Source: Nitrososphaerota archaeon
GTDB taxonomy: Archaea; Thermoproteota; Nitrososphaeria_A; Caldarchaeales; Wolframiiraptoraceae
Direction: 5' to 3'
DNA length: 7,124 nt
NCBI GenBank assembly: GCA_021160205.1
Contig: JAGHCZ010000065.1
Span: 1-7,124 of the forward strand
A program made the translations under genes and the position numbers. The notes under the pieces were generated by a model. That model saw only the letters and a list, made by a program, of their open reading frames with translations, was not told the DNA's origin and did not search any database. Below, piece by piece: positions 6,035-7,124 of the stretch (position 1 is the first letter of the stretch; every line of letters begins with the position of its first letter).

Positions 6035-6040
6035 TCACCT
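6035..6040 (-). promoter_or_regulatory. Shine-Dalgarno site of the IscU-like gene, overlapping the iscS stop
   Basis: The minus strand reads AGGTGACAAAAATGG: AGGTGA, then five bases, then the ATG at 6029. The TGA inside it is the desulfurase stop codon. This arrangement suggests coupled translation of desulfurase and scaffold. Confidence 0.7.
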
Positions 6041-7124
6041 CTTCGCGGATGTTATGGATCTTATTCTAGCGACGGCTTCCCTCAGCTGCTCGATTACGTA
6101 GAACATGTCGTCTTTTTTATGCATCGGACTCACCTTCATTAAGATGCTTCCATGAGCCTCCTCATATCGCTTTCCGATTCCCAGAAGTACGTGAGAAGGT
6201 TCAAGTGTTCTGCTCGTGCAGGCGCTTCCGCTGGATACGTAAACGCCTCTTAGACTCAGCTCCACGGTCAAGGCCTCTCCTTCGCAGTTAAGGAAGCTTA
6301 TATTTACGTTATCTACGGCTCTGCGTTTTCCTCTTGGGCCATTCAATTCCGCATCCGAAATCTGCAGCAATACGCTGTTAATCAATAGGTCTCTAAGCTC
6401 GCGCATTTTCTCACAATAACTTTCAAAATTTTGTTTTATCAGCTCCAAAGCCTTAGAAAAACCCGCCAATGCCGGAACGTTCTCCACCCCAGGCCAAAGC
6501 CTTTGAGAGCTGAGCTGACCATGCATAATGGGCATGAGCTTGAGCCCGGGCTTCATGTATAGGGCACCCGCGCCCTTTGGGCCGAATACCTTGTGGCTGC
6601 TGAATGAGGCGAGATCCACTTGTTGTTTCTCGAAATTTAGTTTCACTCTTCCGAGCGCGTCGCATGCGTCGGTGTGCAAGATTATTTCAGGGTCTCGGTC
6701 TTTGACTATATCGGAAATGGCCTTGAGATCTTGGATTGTTCCTATCTCGTGATTGACGGCGGCTATGCTGACTAACAGAACTTCCCTGTCTAAGGAGTCT
6801 CCGAGGCTTTCCAGATCAACGAATCCTTCCTCATCTACGGGGATCTCGATTACCTTGAACCCGTATTCCTGCATTCTTTCGGCGGGAAATTTCACGCTTA
6901 GATGCTCTATTTTCGAGACGACTATCTTTTTCCTCCGCTTCTCTTTATTCGCCATCGCCAAGCCCATTATTGCTAAATTATTCGCCTCGGTTCCGCTGTG
7001 CGTGAAAACTACCTCGCCGTCCTTTACAGCCAGCATCCCTTGAAGATTTGACGCAGCTTTTAAGACCAACTCGTAGGACTGCCAGCCGATTCGATGGGTT
7101 ATTGATGGATGACCATAACCATAC
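6035..7124 (-). CDS. iscS: Cysteine desulfurase (IscS/NifS class), N-terminus beyond the window
   Basis: 362 residues are visible, entering at YGYGHPSITHRIGWQ by the right edge. The first 20-35 residues of a typical 380-400-residue member are missing, so no start codon can be assigned; TTG at 7069 is internal. This fold-type I PLP enzyme turns L-cysteine into L-alanine and leaves a persulfide for Fe-S assembly. Visible landmarks (window numbering): FTHSGTEANNLAI near 40-52, SKIEHLSV with the PLP-facing His near 74, AAVNHEIGTIQ near 121-131, HTDACDALG near 150-158, SSHKVFGPKGAGALY with the PLP lysine at 178 (6592-6590), and the class-I active loop SSGSACTSRTLEPS with Cys302 (6220-6218). The usual NNEIG reads NHEIG and the usual RSGTEN reads WPGVEN, a departure for the family. 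It stops 5 bases before the IscU-like gene, which matches its expected partner. Family is certain; the IscS versus NifS label is a convention. Confidence 0.93.
   Translation of the reverse strand, partial: YGYGHPSITHRIGWQSYELVLKAASNLQGMLAVKDGEVVFTHSGTEANNLAIMGLAMANKEKRRKKIVVSKIEHLSVKFPAERMQEYGFKVIEIPVDEEGFVDLESLGDSLDREVLLVSIAAVNHEIGTIQDLKAISDIVKDRDPEIILHTDACDALGRVKLNFEKQQVDLASFSSHKVFGPKGAGALYMKPGLKLMPIMHGQLSSQRLWPGVENVPALAGFSKALELIKQNFESYCEKMRELRDLLINSVLLQISDAELNGPRGKRRAVDNVNISFLNCEGEALTVELSLRGVYVSSGSACTSRTLEPSHVLLGIGKRYEEAHGSILMKVSPMHKKDDMFYVIEQLREAVARIRSITSAKR

Noticed and set aside
6453..6665. Open frames on either strand within the desulfurase region
   Set aside because: They overlap the conserved PLP-lysine region of the desulfurase in other frames and lack any family motif.

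Overview
The window reads as archaeal DNA of moderate GC, probably from a thermophilic TACK-type archaeon; the exact lineage is not readable from the sequence. The evidence is an AbrB-PhoU fusion of the archaeal type, A/T-rich TATA-like boxes close to start codons, short leaders or apparently leaderless genes, GTG and TTG starts, and archaeal-type housekeeping families. Seven loci are recognisable. Three of them are broken or carry an in-frame stop.

Layout from left to right. Positions 1-416 (minus) hold a decayed nucleotidyltransferase-type gene with several frameshifts. 546-2480 (minus) is an intact flavin/iron-sulfur oxidoreductase of the Old Yellow Enzyme / 2,4-dienoyl-CoA reductase family. 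A divergent promoter region follows, then 2621-3724 (plus), an intact AbrB-PhoU regulator. 3725-3921 has no intact gene but contains a short open frame with one internal stop. 3922-4487 (plus) is the C-terminal remnant of a heavy-metal P-type ATPase with a frameshifting deletion. 4516-5241 (minus) is a COG1926-type phosphoribosyltransferase. A short divergent gap separates it from a TusA-like sulfur carrier at 5303-5533 (plus). TusA meets, tail to tail with an 8-base overlap, an IscU/NifU scaffold gene (5526-6029, minus). That gene lies 5 bases downstream of an IscS/NifS cysteine desulfurase (6035 to the right edge, minus), whose N-terminus is outside the window.

Functionally, the right third is a small sulfur-trafficking neighbourhood. 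The desulfurase releases persulfide sulfur from cysteine, IscU would be the Fe-S assembly scaffold, and the TusA-like protein is a possible sulfur relay. The scaffold gene keeps its active-site cysteines, the Cys-neighbouring His and an LPPVK-like motif, but has a TAA at codon 55. The rest of the window is not an obvious operon: oxidoreductase, regulator, metal-pump remnant and phosphoribosyltransferase look like independent units. I saw no RNA gene, CRISPR array, insertion sequence or clear novel system. The most interesting points are the interrupted scaffold gene and the density of broken genes, which could be real decay or sequence error.
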